A DNA stretch of 64,000 bases from Pseudomonas fluorescens (GTDB lineage Bacteria; Pseudomonadota; Gammaproteobacteria; Pseudomonadales; Pseudomonadaceae), in the NCBI RefSeq assembly GCF_040448305.1, contig NZ_CP148752.1, positions 4,526,001-4,590,000 of the forward strand, read 5' to 3'. The notes beneath the pieces are model-generated. The model was not told the origin of the DNA and did not search any database. It saw only the letters and a list, made by a program, of their open reading frames with translations. Each line of letters starts with the position of its first letter. Position 1 is the first letter of the stretch. Shown here in pieces: positions 1 to 8,225 of the stretch. The position numbers and the translations under genes were made by a program.

Positions 1-405
1 TGGCGCATCGCCGGCCGTGAAAATGTCCTTCTCGGCATCCCACAGATGCGCCTTGCGGTACACCGCGCGCAGGCCATTGGCGTCGATCATCGCCGCGCTG
101 TTGGCCAGTTCGTCACCGGGCAGGCGCTCGCAGAATCCGCCGACGATCACCAGGTTCAGCTCACGGGCCAGGGCCTGCCAAAGCTGCAAGGTCGGACCAT
201 CAACGGTTTCCGCCAGGCTCAGCGCTTCATCACGGTCGGCGAACAGATAGCCGCTCTGCACCAGCTCGGGCAACACCACGACTTGCGCACCCTGTAAGGC
301 TGCCTGGCGAATCGCCCGTTCGGTCAGAATGCGGTTGTGGGCCAGGTCGCCGATTTTCGGTGCCAGTTGGCAGCAGGCGACCACGGTATTTTTTACGCTG
401 TTCAA
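1..405 (-). CDS. Nitrilase-superfamily carbon-nitrogen hydrolase, C-terminal part outside window
   Basis: This is the first 135 codons of a nitrilase/amidase-type hydrolase that leaves the window at base 1. The start is read as TTG at 405-403, preceded by GGAGG; that TTG overlaps the TGA stop of the upstream permease, so the two are probably translationally coupled. The frame shows the family's catalytic Glu in VVVLPELVQSGY and the catalytic Lys in YRKAHLW; the nucleophilic Cys would lie beyond the edge. Family members cleave amides, nitriles or N-carbamoyl compounds. Coupling to an NCS1 nucleobase-type permease suggests that it opens or hydrolyses an imported nitrogen compound such as a ureide or carbamoyl amino acid. 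That substrate guess is inference. The family assignment is firm. Confidence 0.82.
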   Translation of the reverse strand, partial: MNSVKNTVVACCQLAPKIGDLAHNRILTERAIRQAALQGAQVVVLPELVQSGYLFADRDEALSLAETVDGPTLQLWQALARELNLVIVGGFCERLPGDELANSAAMIDANGLRAVYRKAHLWDAEKDIFTAGDAP

Positions 406-1901
406 CGCCCTGCCTCCGCAGATGAATGGGTCATGGCGACGATGTCGCTCTCGCTCAGCGCGTCGATCACCCGGCGTTCGGCGGCCAGATCGATCGAACG
501 GCTGAGCAGGTAATACGTCAGGCCCGACACCACCAGGCCCACCAGCCAGGCAATGTCCACGCCTTCCAGCACTCGCGCCAGCGGGCCGACGAAGACCTCT
601 TTGCCGGCAGCGGCATCGTAGATGTAGAAGAACGGCACCATGGCGGCGAAGCCGATCAGGTACGAGACGATGCCGCGAAATTGCCAGGCGCCGTAGATGC
701 CCTTCGGCGTGAAGAAATGCGGGATCGCGTAGCGGCCCTTGCGCACGAAGAAGTAGTCCACCAGGTTGACGGCGGTCCACGGCACGAGGAAGTACAGCAA
801 CAGCACCAGGAAGGTGTTCAACAGCGCGATGCCGTCACCTTTGATCGACAGCACGCAGGTCAACACAATGACGCTGATCACACTGATCGACAGCACACGG
901 GCACGGGGTGTCGGGGTGATTTTTTTGATCGAGTCGACACCGGTCAGCAGCGTCAGCATGGCGCTGTAGGTGTTGAGGGCGATGATCGGCAGGAAGCCCG
1001 CCACCGAGACGATCACCAGCAGATTGCCCAGCCCCGGCACCATCGAGGAGCCGACCTGGTTCAACGCCACCAGCGCATCCGCTGCTTTGAGCTCCTGGGC
1101 CAGCCAGGCGCCGAGGCCGATCATCCAGCTGCCGGACAACGAGGCGCCGATGAACACCGCCGCGATCAGTTTCGCCCGGCTGGTGTTTTTCGGCAGGTAA
1201 CGGGAATAGTCAGACACGTAGGGTGCATAGGAAATGTTGTAGCTGGCACCGATGGCGAACAGCGTGGCGAAGGCCACCCAGTTGAAGCCCAGGTCGGTCG
1301 CCGGCGTGACGCCTTCCTGGCCCGCGCCGAACATCAGGGCAATGGTCACCAGTGCGTACAGCGGCAAGGTCGCCAGCAAGGCCCACTTGAAGGCCTTGTG
1401 CATCAGGTCGTGGCCGTAGATCGACAACAGCGCGCCGATCAGCACCACGGCCACGGCGACGATGGTCGGGTCAATGCCGAACACATGTTCAAGGCCGTTC
1501 ATGATCAACGAGATGTTCACCACGTTGAAACCAACGAACACAAACATCGTCGCCATCAACGCCAGGATCACCCCGCGATAACCGAACTGGGCGCGGGACT
1601 GGATCATCTGCGGCAGGCCCATTTCCGGGCCTTGTGAGCCGTGGAACGCCATGAAGATAGTGCCGAACATGATGCCCAGGGCACCGGCGAGCATGGTCCA
1701 CAGCGCGGACAAGCCGAGGCTCGGGCCGACAAAGCCGATGGAGATGGTGAAGAAGTGGAAATTGCCCAGGAACCAGAATGGACCCTGGCTGCTGAGTTTG
1801 GCGTGGCGTTCGTTTTCCGGGATGTAGTCGATGGAGTGGCCTTCGATGGCCAACCCGCCGCTCGCCTCGGCGGCGTGCGCAGACACTGGGGAACCTGACA
1901 T
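402..1901 (-). CDS. NCS1-family nucleobase:cation symporter (cytosine/purine permease type)
   Basis: A 499-residue integral membrane protein of the NCS1 (CodB/allantoin/hydantoin permease) family, with about twelve hydrophobic segments. The N-terminus carries the family-like stretch with ENERHAKLSSQGPFWFLGNF, followed by GxxFGxxxMAFHGSQGP around the first helices. It should import a nucleobase or related heterocycle with a cation across the inner membrane. It is divergent from the LysR gene at 2101, and its stop overlaps the start of the nitrilase-family gene, so transporter and hydrolase form one unit. The substrate cannot be read from sequence; cytosine, allantoin and hydantoin-type compounds are all possible. 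Confidence 0.88.
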   Translation of the reverse strand: MSGSPVSAHAAEASGGLAIEGHSIDYIPENERHAKLSSQGPFWFLGNFHFFTISIGFVGPSLGLSALWTMLAGALGIMFGTIFMAFHGSQGPEMGLPQMIQSRAQFGYRGVILALMATMFVFVGFNVVNISLIMNGLEHVFGIDPTIVAVAVVLIGALLSIYGHDLMHKAFKWALLATLPLYALVTIALMFGAGQEGVTPATDLGFNWVAFATLFAIGASYNISYAPYVSDYSRYLPKNTSRAKLIAAVFIGASLSGSWMIGLGAWLAQELKAADALVALNQVGSSMVPGLGNLLVIVSVAGFLPIIALNTYSAMLTLLTGVDSIKKITPTPRARVLSISVISVIVLTCVLSIKGDGIALLNTFLVLLLYFLVPWTAVNLVDYFFVRKGRYAIPHFFTPKGIYGAWQFRGIVSYLIGFAAMVPFFYIYDAAAGKEVFVGPLARVLEGVDIAWLVGLVVSGLTYYLLSRSIDLAAERRVIDALSESDIVAMTHSSAEAGR

Positions 1902-2059
1902 ACGATTGTTCCTATGCTGTTGTTTGTTGTTTTTGTGGGTACAGCGCTCGCTACGACGTCCAGTTCAGGTGAAACTCCATAAAAAGCTGACGATGACGCT
2001 GGTTTCACGGCAATGTAGGGCGTGAGTCCGGGCAGTAAAATATCGCAGGCACACTGTTC

Positions 2060-2079
2060 ACATAGATCAACATCTATGT
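2060..2079. promoter_or_regulatory. Perfect 8-bp inverted repeat upstream of the LysR gene, likely operator
   Basis: ACATAGAT-CAAC-ATCTATGT is a perfect palindrome with a 4-base centre, ending 21 bases before the LysR start in the 199-base divergent intergenic region. LysR-type regulators usually bind such interrupted dyads between themselves and a divergent target. Here it is placed to control the permease-hydrolase unit and the regulator itself. Its role as operator is inferred. Confidence 0.6.
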
Positions 2080-2100
2080 AAGCGAGAATCGGGAGCCCCC

Positions 2101-3003
2101 ATGCTGGGAACTGTAACGGAGCTGGATCTGCGCCTGATCCGGGTATTTCTGACCGTCGTCGAAGCGGGCGGCATCTCGGCGGCGCAAACCGCCCTCAACA
2201 CCACGCAACCCACGATCAGCGCGCAGTTGGCGACGCTGGAAGCCCGGGTCGGTTTCCGTTTGTGCGAGCGCGGGCGCGGCGGGTTTTCGGTAACGCCCAA
2301 AGGCACTCAGTTCATCGACGCGGCCCGACGCTTGCTGGCGGCGGCCGAAGGTTTCCGGGTCGAGGTGCAGCACATCAACCGCAAAGTCTCGGGCAGCATC
2401 AACATCGGCCTGCTGGGGCAAATCGATCCAGTGGCGAACAGGAAAATCGGCCTGGCTATTGCCCGTTTGCGGGCGCGGCACGAAGGGCTGTACTTCCACT
2501 TCACCGAACTGTCGTCGTCGCTGCTGGAAGAAAAAATCATCAACGGCCATATCGACCTGGCCATCGGTTACTTCTGGCATCGTTTGCCCAGCATCGATTA
2601 TTTCCCGCTGTTCCCGGAAACCCAGATTGCCTATTGCGCGCCCTCGCATCCGCTGTTCGGCCAGGTCGGCGCACTGACTCGCGAAGATGTCAGCGGGTTC
2701 GACTGGGTCTGGCCGAGCCATCCGCTGCCGGAAATGCCGGCCCCCACGTCCATCGAGCGCCTGACCGTGCTCACCGACAGCATGGACGGCGCGGCCTTGC
2801 TGATCCTGTCCGGCCAGCACCTGGGATTTCTGCCGCAGCACTACGCGACCCGCCATGAACAGCTGGGGCAGTTACACCCGCTGAACCCGGACCTGTTGCG
2901 CTATGAAGTCAGCTTTCATGCGGCGGTGCGGCATTCGGCGCGGCAGCGGGACCTGGTGAGTGCGTTCCTCAACGAGCTGATCGAGATTTTCGGAGCGGTG
3001 TAA
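2101..3003 (+). CDS. LysR-family transcriptional regulator
   Basis: A 300-residue LysR-type regulator of normal family length. The N-terminal winged helix-turn-helix covers about residues 5-65 (LIRVFLTVVEAGGISAAQ, then TQPTISAQLATLEARVG). A periplasmic-binding-protein-like effector domain follows from about residue 90 to the end. The ATG start is preceded by GGGAG. It diverges from the NCS1 permease and nitrilase-family genes and is their likely regulator, sensing the imported compound or a breakdown product. The palindrome at 2060-2079 is a probable binding site. The effector is unknown. Confidence 0.92.
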   Translation: MLGTVTELDLRLIRVFLTVVEAGGISAAQTALNTTQPTISAQLATLEARVGFRLCERGRGGFSVTPKGTQFIDAARRLLAAAEGFRVEVQHINRKVSGSINIGLLGQIDPVANRKIGLAIARLRARHEGLYFHFTELSSSLLEEKIINGHIDLAIGYFWHRLPSIDYFPLFPETQIAYCAPSHPLFGQVGALTREDVSGFDWVWPSHPLPEMPAPTSIERLTVLTDSMDGAALLILSGQHLGFLPQHYATRHEQLGQLHPLNPDLLRYEVSFHAAVRHSARQRDLVSAFLNELIEIFGAV

Positions 3004-3008
3004 GTCCA

Positions 3009-3407
3009 GTGGGAGTGAGCCTGCTCGCGAAGCGGTGGGCCAGCCAACATCAATGCTGGCTGTAATGACGTCATCGCGAGCAAGCTCGCTCCCACAGGGG
3101 TTGGTGGGTGTACGCAACATCTGCGAGCAACCGGGATTACTGTGGGTGTACGCAACATCTGCCAGCGACCGAAATCACTGTGGGAGCGAGCTTGCTCGCG
3201 ATGGCGGTGGGTCAGTCAACATCAATACTGGCTGTAACGACGTCATCGCGAGCAGGCTCGCTCCCACAGGGTTAGTGGGTGTACGCAACATCTGCCAGCG
3301 ACCGAAATTACTGTGGGAGCGAGCTTGCTCGCGATAGCGGTGGGTCAGTCAACACCGATGCTGGCTGTAATGACGCCATCGCGAGCAGGCTCACTCCTAC
3401 AGGGCGG
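3009..3407. repeat. Cluster of three REPINs with tandem 38-base linkers
   Basis: Three REP doublets (arms GTGGGAGYGAGC and reverse complement) lie at about 3009-3097, 3179-3270 and 3311-3403. A 38-base linker starting GTGGGTGTACGCAACATC occurs at 3104, 3142 and 3275. The order is REPIN-linker-linker-REPIN-linker-REPIN, and 3142-3274 against 3275-3407 is a near-identical 133-base tandem duplication. This fills the 415-base gap between convergent genes; no coding sequence is seen in it. Confidence 0.9.
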
Positions 3408-3418
3408 ATGTGGTGGTT

Positions 3419-3952
3419 TCAGAAGTGGATGTCCTTGGCCGGTATTACATCGATCCGCGCCACGGAGCCGGTGAGGTGCGCCAGGTCCTTGTTGTGCTCG
3501 GCAATGATGTCTTCGGCGGTCAGGTTGCCGTTGTCGACGGTGGAATGTGCGTCGCCCGCCAGCACCACGTCGTAGCCCAGTTTCAGGGCCTGGCGCACGG
3601 TGGCGTTGACACAGTAATCAGTCTGCAGGCCGCAGATGACCAGGCGCTCGAAGTCCTCTTTCGGCAACAGTTTTTGCAGATTGGTCTGGTAGAACGAATC
3701 CCCGGTGGTCTTGCGCACGCGGTGGTCCTTGGGCGAGGTTTCCAGCCCTTCCGCCAGTTGCCAGCCGGCAGCCTCATGCGCCAGCGGGCTGCCCGCTTCT
3801 TCGTGCTGGATCAGCACCACGGGCACTCCCGCCTTGCGCGCCCGGGCAGACAGGTCATTGATGGTGTTGATGACCCGTCCAATCTCGAAGCACTCGTATT
3901 CACCGGAACACAAAGCCTGTTGGACGTCGATGATTAACAACGCAGTGGTCAT
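3419..3952 (-). CDS. Isochorismatase-like cysteine hydrolase
   Basis: A 177-residue member of the isochorismatase-like hydrolase superfamily, full length for a single-domain enzyme. The catalytic Asp9 lies in ALLIIDVQ and the nucleophilic Cys114 in GLQTDYCVNAT; a candidate catalytic Lys lies in the intervening VRKTTG segment. GGAAGGAAATC just before the ATG is a good ribosome site. Relatives hydrolyse isochorismate, nicotinamide, N-carbamoylsarcosine or related small amides. There is no siderophore or phenazine gene nearby, so true isochorismatase activity is not implied. It sits alone between a REPIN cluster and ggt; only 69 bases separate it from the ggt stop, so cotranscription with ggt is possible. 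Confidence 0.85.
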   Translation of the reverse strand: MTTALLIIDVQQALCSGEYECFEIGRVINTINDLSARARKAGVPVVLIQHEEAGSPLAHEAAGWQLAEGLETSPKDHRVRKTTGDSFYQTNLQKLLPKEDFERLVICGLQTDYCVNATVRQALKLGYDVVLAGDAHSTVDNGNLTAEDIIAEHNKDLAHLTGSVARIDVIPAKDIHF

Positions 3953-4021
3953 GATTTCCTTCCTTGATTTGTCGATGGATCAGGGGACGAACATAAGCCC
4001 GTCCCCCTCCGGACACAACCC

Positions 4022-5749
4022 TCAATAACCCAGCGACAACCCGGTGTTACGCCGTGGGTCGTTCGCCCCGTAGAAACGGTTCTTGCCGACCGGCTTGCCA
4101 CCCAGGGATGGCGCGCCGACCAGGATCGCCGCCAGGTGGTTGGCATCCTGTGGACCGGCGAACTTGTGGCCCCAGCTCTCGAGGATTTTCACCGTGTCCG
4201 GGCTGGTGGTGAAGGCTTCCAGGTTGGTTTCCTCCGGCAGCCACTGTTGGTGGAAACGCGGTGCATCCACCGCTTCCTGGATGTTCATGCCGTAGTCGAT
4301 CACGTTGAGCATGGTCAGCAAGGTCGCGGTGATGATGCGGCTGCCGCCCGGCGTGCCGACCACCATCACTACTTTGCCGTCCTTGGTGACGATGGTCGGG
4401 CTCATGGACGACAGCGGCGCCTTGCCGGGTGCGATAGCGTTGGCCTCGCCCTGCACCAGGCCGTACATGTTCGGCACGCCGATCTTCGAGGTGAAATCGT
4501 CCATTTCATCGTTGAGGATGACCCCGGTCTTGCTCGCCATCACGCCGGCACCGAACCAGTCGTTGAGGGTGTAGGTCACCGACACCGCGTTGCCCCACTT
4601 GTCGACGATGGAGTAATGGGTAGTGTTGCTGCCTTCATGGGGCGCTACGCCCGGCTTGAGTTCGCTGGATACCGCGGCTTTTTGTGGTTTGATCGCTTCG
4701 CGCAGCTTGGTCGCGTAGTTTTTATCCAGCAGATGGGCAATCGGGTTCTTCACGAAGTCCGGGTCGCCCAGGTAGCTGTTGCGGTCCACATAGGCGTGGC
4801 GCATGGCCTCGATCTGATAGTGCATGCCCTGGGCCGAGTGATAGCCCAGATCCTTCATCGGATAACCTTCGAGAATGTTCATGATCTCGCAGATCACCAC
4901 GCCGCCGGAACTCGGTGGCGGTGCGGAAACCACGTGGTAGCCACGGTAGTCGCACTCGATGGGCGCCAGTTCACGGGACTTGTATTTGTCGAGGTCGGCC
5001 TGGGTGATGATGCCCTTGTTGGCCTGGCTCGAGGTGACGATGGCGTCGGCCACCCAACCTTTATAGAAACCGTCGGCACCTTTCTCGGAGATCTCCCGCA
5101 AGGTCTTGCTCAGGTCCTTTTGCACCAGTTTCTGGCCGACCTGCATCGGCTCGCCTTTGCTCAGGAAGATCGCGCCGGAATCCTTCATGTCCTTCTTGAA
5201 CATGTCGGTGGCGTAGTCCAGCAGATCGACATCCCCCTGCTCCAGCACGAAACCGTCTTCGGCCAGCTTGATGGCCGGGGCGATGATTTCCTTGCGCGGC
5301 TTGGTGCCGTACTTGGACAGCGCCAGTTCCATGCCCGAAACGGTGCCCGGCACGCCCACGGCCAGGTGGCCACGGGTGCTCAAATCGGGAACGACGTTGC
5401 CCTCCTTGTCCAGGTACATGTTGGCGGTAGCGGCCAGCGGCGCTTTTTCACGGAAGTCGAGGAAGGTCTTGCGCCCGTCCGCCAGTTGAATGGTCATGAA
5501 ACCACCGCCGCCGAGGTTGCCTGCCGCGGGATACACCACCGCCAGCGCATAGCCGACCGCGACCGCCGCATCCACGGCGTTGCCGCCGTTCTTCAGCACA
5601 TCCACGCCCACATGGCTGGCCAGGTGCTGGGCCGTGACCACCATGCCGTTTTCCCCGGTAGCCGGGGCCACGGAGGCGGCATGGGCGGTCAGGCAGCTGA
5701 GCGCCAACGAGGTCGCAATCAGCGATTTGGCAAAAGGTTCGTACTTCAT
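4022..5749 (-). CDS. ggt: Gamma-glutamyltranspeptidase precursor
   Basis: A periplasmic gamma-glutamyltransferase that hydrolyses or transpeptidates glutathione and other gamma-glutamyl compounds. The start was set at the ATG at 5749, giving 575 residues beginning with a signal peptide (MKYEPFAKSLIATSLALS, ending near AHA); an in-frame ATG 18 codons upstream would add an unlikely hydrophilic extension. The precursor normally self-cleaves before the catalytic Thr, which is Thr376 in EGSNTTHYSIVD. The substrate-binding region with SMSPTIV and GTPGGSRI is also present. The length matches the bacterial family. It likely supplies amino acids or cysteine from extracytoplasmic glutathione. Confidence 0.95.
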   Translation of the reverse strand: MKYEPFAKSLIATSLALSCLTAHAASVAPATGENGMVVTAQHLASHVGVDVLKNGGNAVDAAVAVGYALAVVYPAAGNLGGGGFMTIQLADGRKTFLDFREKAPLAATANMYLDKEGNVVPDLSTRGHLAVGVPGTVSGMELALSKYGTKPRKEIIAPAIKLAEDGFVLEQGDVDLLDYATDMFKKDMKDSGAIFLSKGEPMQVGQKLVQKDLSKTLREISEKGADGFYKGWVADAIVTSSQANKGIITQADLDKYKSRELAPIECDYRGYHVVSAPPPSSGGVVICEIMNILEGYPMKDLGYHSAQGMHYQIEAMRHAYVDRNSYLGDPDFVKNPIAHLLDKNYATKLREAIKPQKAAVSSELKPGVAPHEGSNTTHYSIVDKWGNAVSVTYTLNDWFGAGVMASKTGVILNDEMDDFTSKIGVPNMYGLVQGEANAIAPGKAPLSSMSPTIVTKDGKVVMVVGTPGGSRIITATLLTMLNVIDYGMNIQEAVDAPRFHQQWLPEETNLEAFTTSPDTVKILESWGHKFAGPQDANHLAAILVGAPSLGGKPVGKNRFYGANDPRRNTGLSLGY

Positions 5750-5885
5750 GAGTCGGTCTCTTCTTGTCATTAAACGGGGAAACGTTTCAAAAGCCGTTGC
5801 CAAGTATGGTCGGGATTACGTATTGCGCCTCCCCGTCGAGGCAGTATCCTTAACGCCTGTTCAGCAATTTTGCGCGAGCCCTGGC

Positions 5886-6398
5886 ATGACCTATACCTGC
5901 ACCACCGTGGCCTCCCCCGTGGGCCAGTTGAAGCTGGTCGCGAACGGTTCACGACTGGCGGCCATCCTCTGGGAAAACGACAAACCCGGCCGGGTGCGCC
6001 TGGGACCGATGAGCGAAGCGCCGGACAATCCGATCCTGGTGCGCACGGCTGCGCAGTTGCGCGAATATTTTTCCGGCACCCGCGATCGCTTCGAACTGGA
6101 TCTGGATTTTGCCGGCACGGCATTTCAGAAGAAGGTCTGGGCGGCGCTGCTGACCATCCCGTTCGGCGAAACCCGCAGCTACAGCCAGATCGCCGAACAG
6201 ATCGGTAACCCGACGGCGGTCAGGGCCGTGGGTGCGGCAAATGGCAAGAACCCGATTTCGATCGTGGCGCCGTGTCACCGGGTGATTGGCGCGTCGGGGA
6301 AGTTGACCGGGTTCGCCGGTGGGCTTGAGGCGAAGGAGAAGTTGCTCACCCTTGAAGGCGGGCAATGGCCCGGCACCGCGCGTCTGCCAGGCTTTTAA
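5886..6398 (+). CDS. ogt: Methylated-DNA--protein-cysteine S-methyltransferase
   Basis: A 170-residue suicide repair protein that takes the methyl group from O6-methylguanine (and O4-methylthymine) in DNA onto its own cysteine. The acceptor is Cys130 in the hallmark PCHRVIG. The helix-turn-helix-like DNA-binding part (SYSQIAEQIGNPTAVRAVGAANGKNP) precedes it. The frame is open far upstream, but the first ATG compatible with family length is at 5886; the upstream portion is antisense to ggt. It has no Ada-type N-terminal regulatory domain, so it is the constitutive Ogt type. Confidence 0.94.
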   Translation: MTYTCTTVASPVGQLKLVANGSRLAAILWENDKPGRVRLGPMSEAPDNPILVRTAAQLREYFSGTRDRFELDLDFAGTAFQKKVWAALLTIPFGETRSYSQIAEQIGNPTAVRAVGAANGKNPISIVAPCHRVIGASGKLTGFAGGLEAKEKLLTLEGGQWPGTARLPGF

Positions 6399-6416
6399 CC
6401 CTGTAGGAGATTGCGT

Positions 6417-7004
6417 TTAATTGAAGAGGTTTTTCATCGCCGCATACTGCAACAGCATGATGGTCTTGGCGTCGCAGATTTCGCCGCGGTAAAACGCTTC
6501 GAGCGCGTCCTCGAACGCCCACTCCAGCACTTCCAGCTCTTCGGTTTCCGCCTCCAGCCCGCCACCGTCGCTGACTTTCGACTTCGCATCGTATTCGGCA
6601 ATGAAGAAGTGCAATTTTTCCGTCACCGAACCGGGGCTCATGTACGCCTCGAACACCTTCTGCACATGGTGCACGCGGTACCCCGTCTCTTCCTCCGCTT
6701 CATCGCGGATGCGGTCTTCAGGCGCTGCGCCTTCGAGCAGCCCCGCAGCCACTTCGATCAACAGCCCATCGTGACCGTTGACGAACACCGGCAGGCGAAA
6801 TTGCCGGGTCAGTACCACGGTCCTCTTTTCGCGGTTGTACAACAGAATCGCTGCGCCATTGCCACGGTCGTAGACTTCCCGGGTCTGGCGTTGCCACTCA
6901 CCGTTGTTGCGTTGGTAATCGAAGGTGATTTTCTTGAGCAGGTACCAGTCGTGGGACAACACCTGAGACTCTAGGATGTTGACCCGCTCGGCTGTGTTCG
7001 ACAT
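6417..7004 (-). CDS. nudK: Nudix hydrolase, GDP-mannose pyrophosphatase NudK type
   Basis: A 195-residue Nudix hydrolase that closely follows E. coli NudK through its length (REVYDRGNGAAILLYN, TRQFRLPVFVNG, EAYMSPGSVTEKLHFFIAEY). The Nudix box is the GLLEGAAPEDRIRDEAEEETGY segment; the usual Arg before the Glu pair is Asp, where E. coli NudK as I remember it has Lys, so this variation fits the subfamily. NudK hydrolyses GDP-mannose and similar nucleotide sugars in the cytosol. The start is ATG 7004; an in-frame upstream codon would add 12 residues not shared with the family. It is convergent with ogt, with only 18 bases between stops. Confidence 0.88.
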   Translation of the reverse strand: MSNTAERVNILESQVLSHDWYLLKKITFDYQRNNGEWQRQTREVYDRGNGAAILLYNREKRTVVLTRQFRLPVFVNGHDGLLIEVAAGLLEGAAPEDRIRDEAEEETGYRVHHVQKVFEAYMSPGSVTEKLHFFIAEYDAKSKVSDGGGLEAETEELEVLEWAFEDALEAFYRGEICDAKTIMLLQYAAMKNLFN

Positions 7005-7170
7005 GACAACGCGTCCTGTTATTGGTCTGAGGGTCCACATGTTAAGTGAAAACGGACAGCCTTTGCCCCCTCAAGCAAGCTGCGCGTTGGCGACGGTTCA
7101 ACTTTTCCGGGGATGGAACAATCGCTGCAACCGGGATAGGCTGCGGCTTCAATGCCATATGGATATAGCC

Positions 7171-7596
7171 ATGAACCTGCGTATCGAACTGTCGCAAAAC
7201 CCCACGGATGAACAACGACAGGCCATCCTCAAACCGCTGCGCGCGTACAACGGCTCGAAGGCCGAAGGTAACGTGCCTGAGCACATCGCCTTGCTGGTGC
7301 GCGACGACAACGACGAGATCCTCGGCGGCCTGCATGGCCGATTGTTTTACCAGTGGCTGTACATCGACTTGCTGGTGGTGCCGGAGCAGGCGCGGGGACA
7401 GGGCCTTGGTTCGAAATTGATGCAGATGGCCGAAGACCTGGCGCGGGAGCGGAAATGTGTCGGGCTGTGGCTCGACACCTTTGAATTCCAGGCACCGGAG
7501 TTCTACAAGAAATGCGGCTACAGCGAGATCGGGCACATTGCCGATTACCCGCCGGGGCACAAGCACTTCTTCTTCCAGAAGCGCCTGAATTACTGA
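7171..7596 (+). CDS. GNAT-family N-acetyltransferase
   Basis: A 141-residue GNAT acetyltransferase. The acetyl-CoA-binding motif A is visible as VVPEQARGQGLGSKLMQMAEDLA (about residues 68-90), followed by LDTFEFQAPEFYKKCGYSEIG, the usual beta strand and helix ending the fold. An alternative ATG at 7159, four codons upstream, is in frame and cannot be excluded. The substrate is unknown; the late FEFQAPEFYKKCGY stretch is common in small-molecule or antibiotic-type GNATs. It stands alone, divergent from nudK, and is followed by a REPIN. Confidence 0.87.
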   Translation: MNLRIELSQNPTDEQRQAILKPLRAYNGSKAEGNVPEHIALLVRDDNDEILGGLHGRLFYQWLYIDLLVVPEQARGQGLGSKLMQMAEDLARERKCVGLWLDTFEFQAPEFYKKCGYSEIGHIADYPPGHKHFFFQKRLNY

Positions 7597-7612
7597 TCAG
7601 TACAAAAACCAT

Positions 7613-7705
7613 TGTGGGAGCGAGCCTGCTCGCGAAAGCGGTATATCAGCCAACATTGATAGCGACTGACACTACGTCTTCGCGAGCAGGCTCGCTCCCA
7701 CAGGG
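7613..7705. repeat. REPIN (inverted REP doublet)
   Basis: Two REP arms in opposite orientation, GTGGGAGCGAGCCTGCTCGC at the left and its complement at the right, separated by about 45 bases. It sits between the ends of the convergent GNAT and lipoprotein genes. Confidence 0.92.
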
Positions 7706-7726
7706 GGAATGCAACAAACCTTCAGA

Positions 7727-8077
7727 TCACAGGCAAGTCGCCAACGCCGCCAACCGGCGCTTGGCCACGAAATCGTCCTTCTGTGCGTAGTAGCTCAACA
7801 CCGTGCCCGAGGCATCGGTGGTCACGTCGACGAAAGACTCCGCGGAACGGGTGTAAACGGTCGTACCGCCCTTCTCCCCCGGCTCCAAATACGCAGCGGC
7901 ATCGACACCGAACACGGCCTCGTCCTGCCAGGAAAACTGCACGCACTGGGCGACGTCTTTTCCCGGTTTTTCCGAGTTCAGGGTCTTGTACGGGGCCTTG
8001 GTGCGGGCATCGTTCATCGCCGAGCCGGCGCATCCCGCCAGCAACGTCACGGCCAGCGCCGCCATCAGAATTCGCAT
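7727..8077 (-). CDS. Small lipoprotein of unknown function
   Basis: A 116-residue protein with a lipoprotein signal peptide: MRILMAALAVTLLAGC, with lipobox LLAGC placing the lipidated Cys at residue 16. The mature part is short, acidic to neutral and lacks a recognisable domain; it contains VAQCVQFSWQDEAVFGVDAAAY and ends in ALATCL. It should be anchored to the outer membrane, since no Asp follows the Cys. A GTG three codons upstream is an alternative start. It is monocistronic with a REPIN after its stop. I do not recognise the family. Confidence 0.72.
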   Translation of the reverse strand: MRILMAALAVTLLAGCAGSAMNDARTKAPYKTLNSEKPGKDVAQCVQFSWQDEAVFGVDAAAYLEPGEKGGTTVYTRSAESFVDVTTDASGTVLSYYAQKDDFVAKRRLAALATCL

Positions 8078-8225
8078 TGCATTCACTCATCAGGAAAAAG
8101 CGGACTTTATCACCCCGGCAGCCCGTATCGTTCTGCTTTACTGCATTTATACCGCGACAGCGCGCAACGATTCGCGCACCCTGTCGCGCCAATAACGCCC
8201 CATCGCACCTCTGACTGGAAACCCG

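Noticed and set aside
3009..3407. Short direct repeats at regular spacing, considered as a CRISPR array
   Set aside because: The repeats are inverted REP doublets of a type found throughout the window, the intervening sequences are themselves repeated, and no cas gene is present.
4136..5773. A 545-codon open frame on the plus strand opposite ggt, and similar very long antisense frames at 29407-31494, 45684-48320 and 48317-50395
   Set aside because: All lie exactly opposite strongly supported genes. They have the His/Gln/Arg/Asp-rich composition expected from reading GC-rich codons backwards and show no recognisable domain.
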